DNA of 64,000 nucleotides. It comes from Mesorhizobium sp. ZC-5. Its GTDB lineage: Bacteria; Pseudomonadota; Alphaproteobacteria; Rhizobiales; Rhizobiaceae. The translations under genes and the position numbers were made by a program. The notes under the pieces were generated by a model, which had not been told where the DNA came from, made no database searches, and worked only from the letters and a program-made list of their open reading frames with translations. The stretch covers positions 103,871 to 167,870 of the forward strand of contig NZ_JAOWPT010000004.1 of assembly GCF_025753855.1 (NCBI RefSeq), given 5' to 3'. Shown piece by piece: positions 8,930-17,378 of the stretch (the stretch's first letter is position 1; every line of letters starts with the position of its first letter).

Positions 8930-9186
8930 GATCCCTCCTCCCACCACGTGCCGGAGCGCTGCCGGCTGGTTTTTCTGCTCGGTCCGGGCGGCCATGACAA
9001 GCCTCCGCGAGACGCCTCCCGAGAATGACCGGCAGAATGCTGCCGCCCCATTTCCCGGTATATTGTACTTTCGACCGAACGCCGTCAGACATCAAGATTG
9101 CAAAAAGCGAATTTGACGAAGATGATGCACCGAACCGGCGACGCAGAGCGCTGGACGGATGAAGCATCAAGGAGCGCCGAAAGCCC

Positions 9187-10374
9187 GTGTATTCGCGTGC
9201 CGAATATGCCTGCGGTATAACCGTGCTGACGTCGTCGGAGGCGGACGCGGAGGCGTTTGCCGTCAAAATCGCCGACGAGGCCCGCCGCGCCGGTGCGGGT
9301 TTCGCCTATCTTTTCTTCTCCATGCAGACATTCGACGCGCATCTGCTCAACGCGGCAATGCTGAAGCATGCGCCCGGCCTCGAAGTGGTCGGCTGCTCGA
9401 CATCGGGGGAAATCACGCCGGAAGGCATCGGCGAAGGCCATGCGATGGCCATACTGCTGCCGGCCAAGAACTTCACCGTGGCCGCGGCGACGATCGAGAA
9501 CATCACCGCCGCGGGCATGGACACCATCGTTGAGGAGGTCGACCGGTTGCGCCGGCAACTGGCCGAGAATACACGCGGCAAGACCGGCCAGGAACGATTC
9601 GCCATGTGCCTGATCGACGGCATGTCGTTCGCCGAGGAAAAGATCACCGCCGCGCTGCATTGGGCGCTGGACGACATCCCGCTGATCGGCGGCTCGGCCG
9701 GCGACGATCTCAAATTCGAGCACACCGTGCTGATATCGGACGGCAAGGTTTCCGACGGCACCGCCATCATCATGCTGGTCTCGACCGATGTGCCGTTCAG
9801 CATCTTCAAGACCGACAACTTCATTCCGACCGACGCGAAGTTCGTGGTCACCGCATCCGACCCCGATAAGCGCACGGTGTCGGAACTCAATGCCAGTGCG
9901 GCGGCGCTGGAATATGCCTCCGCCGTAGGCAAGAACATCGCCGAACTGACCCAGAACGGCTTTGCCTCGCATCCGGTGGTGGTCAAGGTCGGCGGCGAAT
10001 TCTATTGCCGGGCGGTGCGCGGCATTCTCGACGACGGCTCGCTGGTGTTTGCCTGCGCCATCGACGATGGCGTCGTGCTGACGCTCGCCGAAGCGCGCGG
10101 CATGGTCGAAACCACGCGCACGAAATTCGAGGAAATCGAGGAGCGGCTGGGCGGCATCGACATGGTGTTCGGCTTCGACTGCGCCTACAGGCGGGTCGAC
10201 GCGGAAAACCGCCAGGTGATCCGCAAGATGTCGGAACTCTACCAGCAGCACCACGTCATCGGCTTCGGCACGTTCGGCGAACAATACCAGTCGATGCATC
10301 TCAACCAGACACTTACCGGCATCGCCTTCGGCCGCCGGCCGAAGGAATCGGTCCTGCCCGCGGCAGCCGAATAA
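9187..10374 (+). CDS. FIST-domain protein, NosP-like sensor candidate
   Basis: 395 residues with a GTG start; AAGGAG lies 11 bp upstream and no in-frame ATG is nearby. The N-terminal FIST region contains AGFAYLFFSMQTFDAHLLNAAM and VVGCSTSGEITPEG. The C-terminal FIST_C region contains ITAALHWALDDIPLIGGSAGDDLKFE and GFGTFGEQYQ near 360. FIST proteins are sensory, and a subset (NosP) bind heme and nitric oxide and control a partner histidine kinase. The next gene, 12 bp downstream, is such a kinase, which supports this role. Heme binding cannot be proved from sequence. Confidence 0.85.
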   Translation: MYSRAEYACGITVLTSSEADAEAFAVKIADEARRAGAGFAYLFFSMQTFDAHLLNAAMLKHAPGLEVVGCSTSGEITPEGIGEGHAMAILLPAKNFTVAAATIENITAAGMDTIVEEVDRLRRQLAENTRGKTGQERFAMCLIDGMSFAEEKITAALHWALDDIPLIGGSAGDDLKFEHTVLISDGKVSDGTAIIMLVSTDVPFSIFKTDNFIPTDAKFVVTASDPDKRTVSELNASAAALEYASAVGKNIAELTQNGFASHPVVVKVGGEFYCRAVRGILDDGSLVFACAIDDGVVLTLAEARGMVETTRTKFEEIEERLGGIDMVFGFDCAYRRVDAENRQVIRKMSELYQQHHVIGFGTFGEQYQSMHLNQTLTGIAFGRRPKESVLPAAAE

Positions 10375-10386
10375 GCACGCGCCCGA

Positions 10387-11724
10387 ATGCCCATTCGCCC
10401 GATCGAAGACATCGACAAGCTGCGCCGCATCAACGAGGCGCTGGTGTCGCGCGTCGAACGCTCGATGGAACAGCAGGGCAACGCCTTTTCGCTGTTCCAG
10501 ACGGCGATCAACCTGGAAACCCGCGTTCGCACCCGCACCGAGGAACTGCGCGCCACGCTGCGCCATCTCGAACAGTCGAACCTCGAGCTCGTTGCCGCCA
10601 AGGAGAATGCCGAACAGGCGAACCTTTCCAAGACCAGGTTCCTGGCGGCGGCCAGCCACGACGTGCTGCAGCCGCTCAACGCCGCGCACCTGTCGATCTC
10701 GGCGCTTGCCGAACTGCAGACCGGCGAGGAAGGCCGAAAACTGGTCCGCCAGGTCGAGCGCTCGCTGGAGACGATGGAAGACCTGCTGCGCACCTTGCTC
10801 GACATTTCCAAGCTGGACGCCGGCGTGGTGCAGCCGGAAGTCGGCGACGTGCCGCTCGAGCCGCTGTTTTCATCGCTGAAATCCGACTTCCAGCCATGGG
10901 CCGCAAACAAGGGACTGAAACTGCGGTTCCGGCCGACCCATGCGGTCGTCCGATCCGACCGCACCCTGTTGCGGCGCATCCTGCAGAACATCATCTCCAA
11001 CGCCATCCGCTATACCAAGACCGGCGGCGTGCTTGTCGGCATGCGTTATCGCGGGACGGTACTCAGGATCGACGTCGTCGATACCGGCAGCGGCATCCCC
11101 AACGACCAGCGCCTGGCCGTGTTCGAGGAATTCCACCGCGGCACCGTTACCGCCGACAGCGATCTTGCCGGCGGGCTGGGCCTCGGCCTTGCGATCGTGC
11201 GCCGCATGGTCGACGCGCTCGGCCACCGTGTCGACTTCTCCTCCGTGCTTGGCCGCGGCACGGTCTTCCACATCGACGTGCCGCTGGCTTTCGGCGCCCA
11301 TGCCGAGCTTGTCGCCGCGTCGAACGAGCCCGAGAAACCTCGCGGCTATGGCCTGTTCGGCACCAAGGTGCTGCTGATCGAGAACGACGATGCCGTCCTG
11401 GAGGCCATGAAGCTCCTGCTCGAACGCTGGCGCTGCGACGTCAGGGCTGCGACTTCGACGGACGATGCCATCGACGCGCTTGGCGACACCGGCTGGGTGC
11501 CGGACGTCATCATCGCCGACCAGCACCTCGATCATGGCGATCTCGGCACCACGACGATCGTCGAGGCGCGCGACTACCTGCAGCGGCAGGTGCCGGCGCT
11601 GCTGATCACCGCCGACGCATCCGAAACATTGTCGCGCACGGCGCGCAGCGGCGGCATCGAACTGATGCGCAAACCGGTGAAGCCGGCGCAGCTGCGCGCG
11701 CTGCTGGCGCATTTGTTGGCGTGA
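10387..11724 (+). CDS. Hybrid sensor histidine kinase with C-terminal receiver (NahK/ErcS'-like)
   Basis: 445 residues. A coiled coil (about 15-80) leads into the H-box FLAAASHDVLQPLNA with His91 as phosphoacceptor. The ATP-binding domain shows NIISNAIRYTKTGG (N box), VVDTGSGIP (G1) and GLGLGLAIVRRM (G2). The receiver domain starts with VLLIENDD near 330; Asp378 (IIADQHLD) is the likely acceptor and MRKPVKP carries the conserved Lys. There is no transmembrane or PAS sensor domain, so input probably comes from the FIST protein encoded just before it. This is the architecture of kinases partnered with NosP in gammaproteobacteria. Confidence 0.9.
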   Translation: MPIRPIEDIDKLRRINEALVSRVERSMEQQGNAFSLFQTAINLETRVRTRTEELRATLRHLEQSNLELVAAKENAEQANLSKTRFLAAASHDVLQPLNAAHLSISALAELQTGEEGRKLVRQVERSLETMEDLLRTLLDISKLDAGVVQPEVGDVPLEPLFSSLKSDFQPWAANKGLKLRFRPTHAVVRSDRTLLRRILQNIISNAIRYTKTGGVLVGMRYRGTVLRIDVVDTGSGIPNDQRLAVFEEFHRGTVTADSDLAGGLGLGLAIVRRMVDALGHRVDFSSVLGRGTVFHIDVPLAFGAHAELVAASNEPEKPRGYGLFGTKVLLIENDDAVLEAMKLLLERWRCDVRAATSTDDAIDALGDTGWVPDVIIADQHLDHGDLGTTTIVEARDYLQRQVPALLITADASETLSRTARSGGIELMRKPVKPAQLRALLAHLLA

Positions 11725-11730
11725 AAGAGG

Positions 11731-11820
11731 GAATAGTGAATAGTGAGTAGTGAGTAGTGAATAGGAAGGGTCTGCCCCCATTTTCACTACTCACTACTCA
11801 CTATTCACTATTCACTATTC
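11731..11820. repeat. Long heptamer inverted repeat between convergent genes
   Basis: Left arm 11731-11764 consists of GAATAGT/GAGTAGT heptamers. Right arm 11785-11820 carries the reverse complement (CACTACT, CACTATT units). A GGAAGGGTCTGCCCCCATTTT-like loop of about 20 bases separates them. It lies between the histidine kinase and the response regulator, which converge. The transcript of either strand can fold into a stem of about 34 bp, so it may act as a two-way terminator. The units also resemble the array at 8334-8427. Confidence 0.8.
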
Positions 11821-11826
11821 GCTTCT

Positions 11827-12510
11827 TCAAAATCCCGCCTGCTCCCGAAACAGTTCCGCATTATCCAGCTTCGACACCTCGATGACGGCCTGGGTGCGGC
11901 TGTAGACGTTGAGCTTGCGCAATATCTCCGAGACGTGCGCCTTGACGGTGGTCTCGCCGACCTGCAACTCGTAGGCGATCTGCTTGTTGAGCAGGCCCTG
12001 ACGCAGCATCTGCAGGACGCGCAACTGCTGCGGCGTCAGCGTCGCCAGGCGGCGAACCATTTCGGCACGGTCGGCGCTCTCGGCATCCGGGGCCTGCCCG
12101 CCGTAGTTGACAGGCACATGGATGGCGCCTTCCATCACCGAGCGGATCGCGTCGGCGAGATCGGCCTTGCGCACCGATTTCGGAATGAAACCGGCTGCAC
12201 CGTACGACAACGCCTCCGAAATGATCTTCGGCTCCTCATGCCCGGAAACCACCACGATCGGCAGCCGCGGGTAGCGGGTGCGCAGTTGCAGCAAGCCCTC
12301 GAACCCCTGGACACCGGGAATGTTGAGATCGAGCAGCGCGAGATCGAACGGCGTCGGGCCTTCGAGCAGTTCCAGCGCCTCGGTGACGGTGCGCGCCTCG
12401 ACCGTATCGGCATCCGGATAGGTCATCTGAACGGCGCTGTGCAACGCCTCGCGGAACAGCGGATGATCGTCGATGATCAGAAAGCGGGCGGCCTCATTAG
12501 CTGCGCTCAT
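11827..12510 (-). CDS. LuxR/NarL-family response regulator (ErbR/AgmR-like)
   Basis: 227 residues from the ATG at 12510. An upstream in-frame ATG at 12630 adds 40 basic, non-family residues. The receiver opens with FLIIDDHPLFREAL; Asp61 (LLDLNIPG) is the phosphoacceptor, VVVSGHEEP and FIPKS complete the active site. The C-terminal LuxR helix-turn-helix spans about residues 152-205 (LTPQQLRVLQMLRQGLLNKQIAYEL, then TTVKAHVSEILRKL). It is convergent with the hybrid kinase, its likely cognate partner. Targets are unknown; the AgmR-like relatives control alcohol oxidation in pseudomonads. Confidence 0.9.
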   Translation of the reverse strand: MSAANEAARFLIIDDHPLFREALHSAVQMTYPDADTVEARTVTEALELLEGPTPFDLALLDLNIPGVQGFEGLLQLRTRYPRLPIVVVSGHEEPKIISEALSYGAAGFIPKSVRKADLADAIRSVMEGAIHVPVNYGGQAPDAESADRAEMVRRLATLTPQQLRVLQMLRQGLLNKQIAYELQVGETTVKAHVSEILRKLNVYSRTQAVIEVSKLDNAELFREQAGF

Positions 12511-12837
12511 CCTGTGACCTGCCGTTTCTTCTCCCGGGCGGTTCTGTCGCCGCCTGCTGATTTCGCGACGCCTGCCTGCGTCGAGACCGGCTTTAGCCGG
12601 TCGGCGCAGATTACCGGAGCATCCCGACATCCATTATTGGCAAATAGTACACCGGCTGACGGCTCAGACCAGCATCATCTGACAATGTTACCAGGAGATT
12701 GAGCTTCCAGACACACCCTTGCGCCGGAGACAGCAAGGTCGATGACGCCCCCCGACGCCATCGACCCGCCGTTGCGCCGCCGTGCCCCCCAGGCGGCAGA
12801 TGCCAGATTCCGCTTCGGCAGAAATCAGGTTCTCGTC

Positions 12838-12848
12838 TGGTATTACCA
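12838..12848. promoter_or_regulatory. FadR/GntR-type operator TGGTATTACCA
   Basis: Perfect palindrome with the FadR-subfamily format TGGT-N3-ACCA. The flank to its right, about 28 bases, is strongly similar to the flank of the copy at 28301. It lies upstream of the operon that encodes a FadR-type GntR regulator (15247-15960), which is the natural candidate to bind it. Confidence 0.65.
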
Positions 12849-13017
12849 AATCCTGCAATCTGGTCAAGTACAATCTTAGATGGCAGAGACAACCCGCGCC
12901 GGCCGTTTTCCTTTGTTAAATGCAACAAAAACAATGAAGTAGGTTTGTTTTCTCAGCACAGCCACCGGCTCCTTGCCGCCATGATTGAAATACGTTAGAA
13001 CCCGAAACAAACCTAAT

Positions 13018-13028
13018 TGGTAGAACCA
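13018..13028. promoter_or_regulatory. FadR/GntR-type operator TGGTAGAACCA
   Basis: Second TGGT-N3-ACCA site, 93 bp before the epimerase start. The two sites in this gap are 180 bp apart centre to centre, compatible with looping. It is the site best placed to block the plus-strand operon promoter. Confidence 0.6.
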
Positions 13029-13121
13029 GATGGTCGAACAGCTGGAACGCCTTTAGGGAGGAGCGTGCGTGCCGCACCGTACCGGCACGCGCATGGCAGG
13101 TGAATTCTGGAGAGCAAGCAC

Positions 13122-14009
13122 ATGCACCTTTCGACGCACAACTGGATGCGCGCTGAACCGCTGGCCACCACCCTGGCCCGGATCAAGAAATACGGCTACG
13201 AATCGATCGAGATTTCGGGCGAGCCGACGCAGTACAACATCAAGGACACCCGCGCGCTCCTGAAGGAGCATGGCATCCGCTGCTGGGGTGCGGTGACGCT
13301 GACGCTTGGCGAACGCAACCTCGCCGCCAAGGACGAAGGGCAGCGCGCCCGCTCCGTCGACTACGTCAAGAGCGTGCTCACCATGGTGAGCGAACTCGAC
13401 GGCGAGATCATCACGCTGGTGCCGGCGACCGTTGGCAAGGTGGTGCCGGACGGCACCGAAGAGGAAGAGTGGAAGTGGGTGGTCGACGCGACCAGGGAAT
13501 GCTTCACCCACGCCAAGAAGGTCGGCGTGCGCATTGCCGTCGAACCGCTGAACCGCTTCGAAACCTATTTCTTCAACCGCGCCGCGCAGGCGCTGGCGCT
13601 GGCCGATGCGGTCAGCCCCGAATGCGGCGTCTGCCTCGACGCCTTCCACCTCAACATCGAGGAGGAGGACATGTACGAGGCGATCCGGCTGGCGGGAAAA
13701 CGCCTGTTCGACTTCCACGTCGCCGACAACAACCGCTTTGCCGCGGGCCTCGGCCAGCTCGACTGGCCGAAGATCATCGGCACGCTGAAGGAGATCGGCT
13801 ACGACGGCGCCGTGACCAACGAATTCGTGGCACCCGTCGACCGCACCCCGGCCAACAAGTACCCCACCATGGTCGAGCGCAATCCGGTCGACATTCCGCC
13901 GGAACAGCTGAAATTCATCCAGGATCACGGCTCCAGCCTGCTCACCGAGGCGTTTTACGCCGACCAGATGCGCATCACGGCCGAAACCATCCTGCCGCTC
14001 ATCAAGTAG
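13122..14009 (+). CDS. Sugar phosphate isomerase/epimerase, tagatose/psicose 3-epimerase-like
   Basis: 295 residues, AP-endonuclease-2 type TIM barrel. The likely metal ligands of the ketose 3-epimerase group are visible: Glu in IAVEPLNRFETYFFN (near 150), Asp in CLDAFHLNIEEEDM (near 175), His in DFHVADNNR (near 205) and Glu in VTNEFVAPVD (near 232). The FHVADNNRFAAGLGQLDW stretch is typical of these epimerases. GGAGAGCAAGCAC precedes the ATG. It opens a four-gene operon with an enolase-superfamily enzyme, a GntR regulator and a hydroxyacid dehydrogenase, which points to sugar or sugar-acid breakdown. The exact substrate is open. Confidence 0.85.
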   Translation: MHLSTHNWMRAEPLATTLARIKKYGYESIEISGEPTQYNIKDTRALLKEHGIRCWGAVTLTLGERNLAAKDEGQRARSVDYVKSVLTMVSELDGEIITLVPATVGKVVPDGTEEEEWKWVVDATRECFTHAKKVGVRIAVEPLNRFETYFFNRAAQALALADAVSPECGVCLDAFHLNIEEEDMYEAIRLAGKRLFDFHVADNNRFAAGLGQLDWPKIIGTLKEIGYDGAVTNEFVAPVDRTPANKYPTMVERNPVDIPPEQLKFIQDHGSSLLTEAFYADQMRITAETILPLIK

Positions 14010-14077
14010 GTGCGCCATTGCTGCTTTCCGACGATCATTCCCTCACTGCTGCGGTGGCGGAACGGCCCGGAGAGGCG

Positions 14078-15250
14078 ATGCGCATCAGCCGGGTGCAGGC
14101 CTGGTGGGTGCGCGTGCCGATCGAGACCGGCCGACAGCACAGGAGCGACTTCGGCCAGGTGTCGACGTTCGACGCGGCGATCCTGCGCATCGAGACGTCC
14201 GACGGCATCGTCGGCTGGGGCGAGGGAAAGAACGCGGCGGGCAGCGCCGGCACCTATGGCGCGCTGGTGCACCTCATCAACCGCGAGATCGCGCCGCTGC
14301 TGATCGGCCGCGATGCGCGCGACATCAACGCGATCTGGGAAATGCTCTACAACGGCGTGCGGCATCAAAGCGCTGCCGCCTCCGGCCATGCGATGCCGCA
14401 GCTTGCCCGCCGCGGCCTGACGGTGGCCGCGATCAGCGCCGTCGACATTGCGCTTTGGGATATTCTGGGCAAATCGCTCGGGGTTCCGGTCTGGCAGCTG
14501 CTTGGCGGCCGCAAGGCCAAACGCATGCCGGCCTACGCCTCGGGCGGCTGGGCACCGGCCGACAAGATAGGCGACCAGCTGCAATCCTATATCGCCGAGG
14601 GCGGCTTCAAGGCGGTCAAGATGCGGGTCGGCGCCATGGACGGCACGCCGCAGGCCTCGGCGGTGCGCGTCAAGGCCGCGCGCGAAGCACTCGGACCCGA
14701 AATCGGCCTGATGGTGGATGCGCACGGCACCTACACGGTGGCCGACGCGAAGCGTTTCGCCCATCTCGTCGCCGATTGCGACCTCGCCTGGTTCGAGGAG
14801 CCGGTGATTGCCGACGACAAGGCCGGCATGGCCGAACTGCGCGCCGCCTGCAACATCCCGATCGCCGCCGGCGAGAGCGAGGCGACGCGCTTTGCCTTCC
14901 GCGATCTCGCGGTGATGCGCGCGGCCGACATCTTCCAGCCCGACCTCGGTTTCTGCGGCGGCATCAGCGAAGCGACGAAGATCGCAGCTATCGCCTCCGC
15001 CTTCAACCTGAGGCTCGCGCCGCATCTCTGGGCGGGCGCGCCGGCGTTCTTCGCCGGCCTGCATGTCGCGGCGGCGTCCGCCTCGAGTTTCATCATCGAA
15101 TATTCGCTCGGCGCAAATCCGATGCTGCATGACCTCATCGAAGAGACGATCGACCTGAAAGACGGTATGATTGCGATTCCCGACGGACCTGGTCTTGGCA
15201 TCACCGTCTCGGAAAGATTCCTCGAGGCTCATGCGCTGACCGACCAATGA
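14078..15250 (+). CDS. Mandelate racemase/muconate lactonizing-type enolase-superfamily enzyme
   Basis: 390 residues from the ATG at 14078 with GGAGAG just before it. The capping domain opens MRISRVQAWWVRVPIETGR. The barrel has FKAVKMRVG (base Lys in a K-x-R context), metal ligands in LMVDAHGTY, WFEEPV and IAAGESEA, and the Asp-His dyad in IFQPDLGFCGG and LAPHLWAG. The His on the last-but-one strand places it in the mandelate-racemase subgroup, which includes acid-sugar dehydratases. It probably dehydrates or epimerises an acid sugar. Its stop overlaps the regulator start by 4 bp (ATGA). Confidence 0.88.
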   Translation: MRISRVQAWWVRVPIETGRQHRSDFGQVSTFDAAILRIETSDGIVGWGEGKNAAGSAGTYGALVHLINREIAPLLIGRDARDINAIWEMLYNGVRHQSAAASGHAMPQLARRGLTVAAISAVDIALWDILGKSLGVPVWQLLGGRKAKRMPAYASGGWAPADKIGDQLQSYIAEGGFKAVKMRVGAMDGTPQASAVRVKAAREALGPEIGLMVDAHGTYTVADAKRFAHLVADCDLAWFEEPVIADDKAGMAELRAACNIPIAAGESEATRFAFRDLAVMRAADIFQPDLGFCGGISEATKIAAIASAFNLRLAPHLWAGAPAFFAGLHVAAASASSFIIEYSLGANPMLHDLIEETIDLKDGMIAIPDGPGLGITVSERFLEAHALTDQ

Positions 15251-15960
15251 CTGAGAAGAACCTGCTGGCCGAGCTGGCATCCTACCTGTTCTCGTTCTCG
15301 GATACCGAGACCGGGCGCACGCCCTCGGAGCGCGAACTGGCCGAGCGTTTCGCGGTAAGCCGCGGCCAGATCCGCGAGGCGCTGGCGATCCTCGAAGCCA
15401 TGCGCATCGTCGAGCGGCGGGCGAAATCCGGCATCTACCTGACCACCCGCGAGGCAAGCGTCGAGGCGCTGGCGCTGTTTGCCAGGGCGGGGCTGCCGCT
15501 CGACCCGGTGCGCATCTACGAGATCGTCGAGATCCGCAAGATCCACGAGATCAAGGCCGCCGAACTCGCCTGCGGCCGGGCGACGGAAGAGAATTACGAG
15601 CGGCTGCGCGAGATCCTGACGCAATCGGAAGAAAAGATCGCCACCGGCCAGCCCATCTCCCAGGAGGATCGCGATTTCCACCTGGAGATCGTCCGCGCCA
15701 CCAAGAACACCATGTTCCACCAGATATGCACGGCATATTATGTGCTTGGCGAAGGCCGCCTGCCCGTCTATTTCTCCGACCCGGAGCGCGGCCGGAGATC
15801 ACACATGGAACACCTTCAGATCTTCGATGCGCTGCTGCGCCGCGACGGCAACCTCGCCCAGGCACTGATGAGCGCCCATTTGCAGGGCGCCGAAAGCTAC
15901 TGGAAGGGCCTCATCAGCGGCGAGACCGGCAGCGCTGAGGCGGACCTGCAGAATGCCTGA
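15247..15960 (+). CDS. GntR-family regulator, FadR subfamily with FCD domain
   Basis: 237 residues. The winged helix is at the N-terminus (TPSERELAERFAVSRGQIREALAILEAMRIVERR, about 24-57). The FCD ligand domain has its metal-site residues in DRDFHLEIV, SHMEHLQIF and SAHLQGAESY. It is translationally coupled to the upstream enzyme by an ATGA overlap and overlaps the next gene by 8 bp. TGGTNNNACCA palindromes before this operon and before the ABC importer fit the DNA format of its subfamily, so it is probably a local repressor released by a sugar acid. Confidence 0.92.
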   Translation: MTEKNLLAELASYLFSFSDTETGRTPSERELAERFAVSRGQIREALAILEAMRIVERRAKSGIYLTTREASVEALALFARAGLPLDPVRIYEIVEIRKIHEIKAAELACGRATEENYERLREILTQSEEKIATGQPISQEDRDFHLEIVRATKNTMFHQICTAYYVLGEGRLPVYFSDPERGRRSHMEHLQIFDALLRRDGNLAQALMSAHLQGAESYWKGLISGETGSAEADLQNA

Positions 15961-16942
15961 ACGCACGAGGATTGTTTCGACGCACGTGCTGCATCCGCGT
16001 GCGCGCGCCATGCTGGACGGCGTCGGCGACCTGGTGGTCGCCTCGGCGCTCGATACCGACACCCTGACCAGGGAATGCCGCGACGCCGATGTCGTCATCG
16101 TGCGCGCGCCAATGCCGCCGGAGGTTTTCGCCGCGCAGCGCCGGCTGAAGATGGCCGTGCGGCACGGCGCCGGGCTCGACTGGATTCCGATGGAGGCGGC
16201 GACCGAGGCCGGCGTGCTGGTCGCCAACGTGCCGGGCGTCAACGCCCGCACCGTGGCCGAGCATGTGCTGTTCGGCGCGATGGCCGTGCTGCGCCGTTTT
16301 CGTGTCATCGACCGCGATCTCAGGCAGCGCGGCTGGCTGGCCGGCCGCGAGCACTCCGTCCACACCAGCGAACTTTCCGGCAAGACCATCGGCGTCATCG
16401 GCATGGGCAACATCGGCCGCAACGTCGCGACGATCGCCCGGGACGGTTTTGGCCTGACCGTCGTCGCCACCAGCCGCAACGCCGGCAGCCTGCTGGCCGG
16501 AATTGCGTTCCGCACGCTCGACGAATTGATGGCCGAGAGCGACATCGTCGCCATCTGCTGCCCCCTGACACCCGAAACGCGCGGCATGATCGATGCGCGC
16601 CGCATCGCGCTGATGAAGCCGGCGGCGGTGATCGTCAATGTCGCACGCGGCCCAATCATCGACGACGATGCGCTGATCGCAGCACTGCGCGACAACAGGA
16701 TCGGCGGCGCCGCGCTCGACGTTTTCGCCACCCAGCCGCTGCCGCTGGAGCATCCCTATTTCGGCTTCGACAACGTCGTGGTGACGCCGCACATGGCTGG
16801 CATCACCGAGGAAAGCATGATGCGCATGGGCGTCGGCGCGGTGGAGGAAACGCTGCGGGTGCTCGCCGGCGAGTTGCCGGTCAATTTGCGCAATCCGGAA
16901 GTCGTGGAGCGGTACCGGCAAAGGTTTGCGCCGGCCGCCTGA
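15953..16942 (+). CDS. D-2-hydroxyacid dehydrogenase family protein with Glu-to-Gln active-site change
   Basis: 329 residues. The NAD site is GKTIGVIGMGNIGRNVA (near 141-157). The catalytic Arg is in VNVARGPIIDDDAL (near 225). The catalytic His is in VVTPHMAGIT (near 278). The segment usually carrying the catalytic Glu (DVFxxEPLP) reads DVFATQPLPLEHPYF, so Gln replaces Glu. It would reduce a 2-keto acid or oxidise a 2-hydroxy acid, possibly the product of the upstream dehydratase. It overlaps the GntR gene by 8 bp and is the last gene of the operon. Confidence 0.88.
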   Translation: MPERTRIVSTHVLHPRARAMLDGVGDLVVASALDTDTLTRECRDADVVIVRAPMPPEVFAAQRRLKMAVRHGAGLDWIPMEAATEAGVLVANVPGVNARTVAEHVLFGAMAVLRRFRVIDRDLRQRGWLAGREHSVHTSELSGKTIGVIGMGNIGRNVATIARDGFGLTVVATSRNAGSLLAGIAFRTLDELMAESDIVAICCPLTPETRGMIDARRIALMKPAAVIVNVARGPIIDDDALIAALRDNRIGGAALDVFATQPLPLEHPYFGFDNVVVTPHMAGITEESMMRMGVGAVEETLRVLAGELPVNLRNPEVVERYRQRFAPAA

Positions 16943-16984
16943 CCACGCCGCAGCTTCGCCCCAATTGACGGCAAGGTTGCACTC

Positions 16985-17371
16985 ATGTCCCGCCTGCAAC
17001 GTTGTTTCCTTGTTGTCCTGGTGCTTTTGGCCAGTCCCGCTGCGGCCAGCGCCGCCAGCAGCAGCTACGTCTACTGCGACAACGGCCTGCGCTGCGTGAA
17101 GGCGCCCTGCCCGTCGAACAGCGCGCTGGACGTTTCGACCGGCGAGGTCATCAAGGGCGTGACGATCGATGCGGAGCGGCTGCCTCCCGGCGACCGGGAT
17201 GCGCCGGATCTTGCCGAGGCGCTTTATTCGGGACGCGTGGTGGTCCGAGGCAGCATGGAAGTCCGAACCAGGACGATCACCGGCAAGGAGTACAAACTGC
17301 CCTATCTCGTCGCTGCCGGCATCGAGCGCGACGCCAGGGAAAGCGAGCGGAAGCACTGCTTCGCGCGCTGA
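16985..17371 (+). CDS. Small exported protein of unknown function
   Basis: 128 residues. The signal peptide CFLVVLVLLASPAAASAAS is clear, so it is periplasmic or secreted. The mature part holds four cysteines, in YCDNGLRCVKAPCPS near the N-terminus and C125 near the end. A CxxxxCxxxPCPS pattern of this kind suggests disulfides or metal contact. I do not recognise the family with confidence. It follows the dehydrogenase by 42 bp on the same strand and converges with the amidase, 7 bp away. Confidence 0.7.
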   Translation: MSRLQRCFLVVLVLLASPAAASAASSSYVYCDNGLRCVKAPCPSNSALDVSTGEVIKGVTIDAERLPPGDRDAPDLAEALYSGRVVVRGSMEVRTRTITGKEYKLPYLVAAGIERDARESERKHCFAR

Positions 17372-17378
17372 TCCGCGT

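Larger units (their letters stand above)
12511..13121. promoter_or_regulatory. Regulatory gap before the sugar-acid operon
   Basis: No gene seen. The stretch is unusually AT-rich in its right half. It contains two TGGTNNNACCA palindromes (12838-12848 and 13018-13028), annotated separately. It also has an inverted repeat AGGTTTGTTT at 12941-12950 whose reverse complement lies at 13005-13014. A minus-strand promoter-like pair (TTGACC, then TAATAC 16 bp on) overlaps the first palindrome. The gap therefore probably serves both the catabolic operon on plus and a leftward transcript. Confidence 0.65.

Noticed and set aside
9085..10689. A 534-codon minus frame opposite the FIST gene
   Set aside because: It crosses the FIST-kinase gene boundary and has no motif; the plus-strand genes explain the region.
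11731..11820. Heptamer repeats as a CRISPR array
   Set aside because: Units are 7 bp without spacers and the two arms are inverted, which is not a CRISPR layout; no cas genes.
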